Of a stretch of DNA of 28,705 bases, positions 28,642 to 28,705 are shown one piece after another. Source of the stretch: a virus; the IMG/VR virus record IMGVR_UViG_3300035698_018724, positions 1 through 28,705 of that record; one strand, given 5' to 3'. A program made the position numbers and the translations under genes. Under the pieces are notes generated by a model. The model made no database searches and was not told where the DNA came from. It saw only the letters and a list, made by a program, of their open reading frames with translations. How positions within the stretch are numbered: position 1 is the stretch's first letter; each line of letters opens with the position of its first letter.

Positions 28642-28705
28642 ACCACAGAGCTTTGTGGTCGACGTGCCGGCCAGTTTTCAAAACAGGTTTGCATCAATAT
28701 TCAAA
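28622..28705 (+). CDS. Start of a further gene, cut by the window end
   Basis: The ATG at 28622 has AAGGAG 10 bases upstream and overlaps the preceding gene by 20 bases. The frame stays open through the window end for 28 codons (MLHQSDRPQSFVVDVPASFQ and NRFASIFK). The short sequence gives no family; a helicase would be usual here but that is a guess. Confidence 0.55.
   Translation, partial: MLHQSDRPQSFVVDVPASFQNRFASIFK

Overview
The window is a stretch of a tailed double-stranded DNA phage, or a prophage of that kind, with a siphovirus-type layout. It has TerS/TerL, a DUF4055 portal, a gpF-like head protein, scaffold, HK97-fold major capsid protein, neck proteins, tail tube, frameshifted tail chaperones and a TP901-type tape measure. 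No rRNA, tRNA, CRISPR array, integrase, repressor or clear endolysin was seen. The host cannot be named. Bacterial SD sequences and sigma70-like promoters fit a Gram-negative-type host, and the palindrome GCGATCGC is over-represented.

Left part (1 to about 18,100) is almost wholly on the minus strand and reads right to left: four overlapping small genes, TerS, two small membrane proteins (one holin-like), a 188-aa protein, TerL, portal, a head morphogenesis protein carrying an HExxH domain, scaffold, capsid, connector and neck proteins, tail tube, chaperones with a -1 slippery site, an HK97 gp10-like protein and the tape measure. The tape measure frame breaks near the window edge. Two small plus-strand genes (7886-8275 and 13178-13381) interrupt this block. 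Each has its own promoter, so they look like morons.

Centre (18,098-18,736) is a 640-bp AT-rich non-coding region between divergent gene blocks. It holds a 32-bp perfect palindrome, iteron-like GGACTTAA repeats arranged as a 20-bp perfect inverted repeat, and a second 20-bp hairpin nested inside it. It is the best candidate for the replication origin or the divergent control region.

Right part (18,737 to the end) is mostly on the plus strand and holds DNA metabolism and accessory genes: an unrecognised 251-aa protein, a cupin-like protein, a frame-broken coiled-coil gene, a 171-aa unknown, a lysine/glutamate-rich protein, a DUF2800 PD-(D/E)XK nuclease, a DUF2815 ssDNA-binding-like protein, an AAA+ ATPase and the start of another gene. 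A large prim-pol/SF3 helicase lies on the minus strand inside this block.

A shared promoter type (TTTACA, 17-bp spacer, weak -10) is seen at five places, three of them preceded by the palindrome TAGCCATGGCTA or its core. A GGAGAC-type ribosome binding site recurs. Together these suggest one phage-wide early control scheme covering both the replication genes and the two inserted cassettes.
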